Shown here: piece by piece, positions 42,326 to 43,248 of the stretch
Layout of the letters: each line of letters opens with the position of its first letter
Position numbering within the stretch: position 1 is the first letter of the stretch
Origin: Labilithrix sp.
GTDB lineage: Bacteria; Myxococcota_A; Polyangia; Polyangiales; Polyangiaceae
Length of the DNA: 43,248 nt
Reading direction: 5' to 3'
NCBI GenBank assembly: GCA_019637105.1
Contig: JAHBWF010000059.1
Coordinates: 1 to 43,248 of the forward strand
The notes under the pieces: model-generated
Database searches by the model: none
What the model saw: the letters and a program-made list of their open reading frames with translations, nothing else
Told to the model about the DNA's origin: nothing
Translations under genes and position numbers: made by a program

Positions 42326-43248
42326 TCAGAAGGTGACTCGCCACGACGCGGCGCCGCCGGTGGGATGCACGGTGACCGTCGGGCCGCCCCAATCGGTGAG
42401 CATCACGCCGACGAGCGCGGTGGCGATCCCCGTCACGGCCGTGAGCGCGAGCGCCACGTTCGTCCCCCGCTGGCTCGCCTCGCCGTCCTCCTTGAGGCCC
42501 TCGCACGCCGCGAAGTTCGCGCCCGCGCAGCCGGCGCGCTCGAAGGCGCCGTGCGTGCTCGACGCGTCGAGCGCGAACCACGTCGTCACGCCGGCGAGCG
42601 CGACGGTCAGCGCGGCGCCGCCGAAGAACACGACCGGCGGGAGCCCGCGCCCGGCGCGCGCCGGCCCCTTCGCGTCGACGCCGACGCCGCCCGCGTCCTC
42701 CTCCGCGCCGGAGTCCGACGAGGACGCGGCGCGCGGCCGCTCGACGAGCTCGCCGGGGGAGAGCAGCGCGATCGACGGCGGCGCGCCCCTGTTGGGCGTC
42801 GCGTCGACGATCTGCTCGGCGTTGACGTCCACCGCCTTCGCCTGCGCGTTCCCGTCGAGATCGACGCGGAGCGTGTGCTTGCCCGCCGTGGTCCACACCA
42901 CGCGATCGACGTCGATGACCTCGTCGTCCAGGCGCGCGGAGCAGGTCGAGCCCTCGGGGCAGAGCACGCGCACGCGGCCCGCGCGGCCTCGGAACTTGAG
43001 GTGCGCCGCCGTGATGCTCGACGCGAGCGCCGGCGGCGCGGGCGCGCGCTTGCTCCGCTCGAGCAGCTCCGCGCCGAGCCCCGCGTCGTCGGCCTCGATG
43101 GCGGCGTCGAGCGCGGCCTGGAGCGCGGCGGCGCTCGGCGCGAGCGCGTCGGCGCGCGCGAACTCTTCGGCGGCGTCGTGGAGCGCCCCGCGCTTGTGCG
43201 CCTCGAGCCCGCGATCGTAGGCCTCCCTGGCGTCCTGCCGAGCGTCGG
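42326..43248 (-). CDS. TPR-like membrane protein, 5' end beyond window
   Basis: The frame is open across the right edge, so the N-terminus is missing. The visible 306 residues begin with a helical, TPR-like repeat (REAYDRGLEAHKRGALHDAA). A beta domain follows (VRVLCPEGSTCSARLDDEV, TAGKHTLRVDLDG) of the PEGA-like kind that decorates myxobacterial membrane proteins. Then come an acidic linker, a membrane segment (VVFFGGAALTVALAGVTTWF) and a second one (VALALTAVTGIATALVGVML), and a short tail. It resembles the hypothetical TPR/PEGA membrane proteins common in this phylum, whose function is unknown. The 128-base gap to the transglycosylase-like gene holds a short AT-rich run. Confidence 0.75.
   Translation of the reverse strand, partial: DARQDAREAYDRGLEAHKRGALHDAAEEFARADALAPSAAALQAALDAAIEADDAGLGAELLERSKRAPAPPALASSITAAHLKFRGRAGRVRVLCPEGSTCSARLDDEVIDVDRVVWTTAGKHTLRVDLDGNAQAKAVDVNAEQIVDATPNRGAPPSIALLSPGELVERPRAASSSDSGAEEDAGGVGVDAKGPARAGRGLPPVVFFGGAALTVALAGVTTWFALDASSTHGAFERAGCAGANFAACEGLKEDGEASQRGTNVALALTAVTGIATALVGVMLTDWGGPTVTVHPTGGAASWRVTF

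Overview
The window is a very GC-rich chromosomal segment, most likely from a Myxococcota bacterium of the Polyangia type. This is inferred from protein style: several exported enzymes end in a Gly-Cys motif, a short hydrophobic stretch and an Arg cluster (MYXO-CTERM pattern). There is also an IgGFc-binding-type lipoprotein, a TonB-dependent receptor with a TonB C-terminal-like domain fused to its N-terminus, and many lipoproteins and multi-PAS kinases. No phage, insertion sequence, CRISPR array or rRNA was seen.

Left part (1-13984): a partial alpha/beta hydrolase, adenine deaminase, and an SGNH esterase lipoprotein. Two ion-transporter-superfamily permeases follow, convergent across a GC-rich hairpin. 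Next come a trypsin-like protease with a Cys-rich tail, a metallophosphoesterase, a PAS histidine kinase, the cytochrome bd oxidase pair cydA-cydB, and a small two-part protein of unknown role.

Middle part (13986-32384): two exported peptidases (M15 and M10-like) are divergently transcribed. A complete tripartite efflux operon follows (outer-membrane factor, membrane fusion protein, RND pump), coupled by GTGA stop/start overlaps. Then come an IgGFc-binding lipoprotein, a triple-PAS hybrid kinase, a TonB-receptor/lipoprotein operon, and a LytS/LytTR two-component pair directly upstream of that operon.

Right part (32539-43248): a large M36 (fungalysin-type) metallopeptidase loses its reading frame near its C-terminus. 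Beside it, on the other strand, lies a dead two-gene signalling operon. One gene is a MEDS-domain histidine kinase and the other a receiver protein; both are recognisable piece by piece but broken by many frame changes. The operon still keeps the ATGA overlap between its genes. Beyond it are a small HExxH protein, a gene-poor stretch, a TonB-like lipoprotein, a SUKH-family protein and tRNA-Leu(UAG). A decayed copy of the tRNA 3' end lies about 1.9 kb away, suggesting an integration scar. The window ends with a lytic-transglycosylase-like protein and a truncated membrane protein.

The strongest lead is the cluster of frame breaks at 36.2-38.4 kb next to a tRNA-linked accessory region. It is either a freshly decayed signalling locus or a local assembly problem. 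I saw no clearly new multi-gene system.
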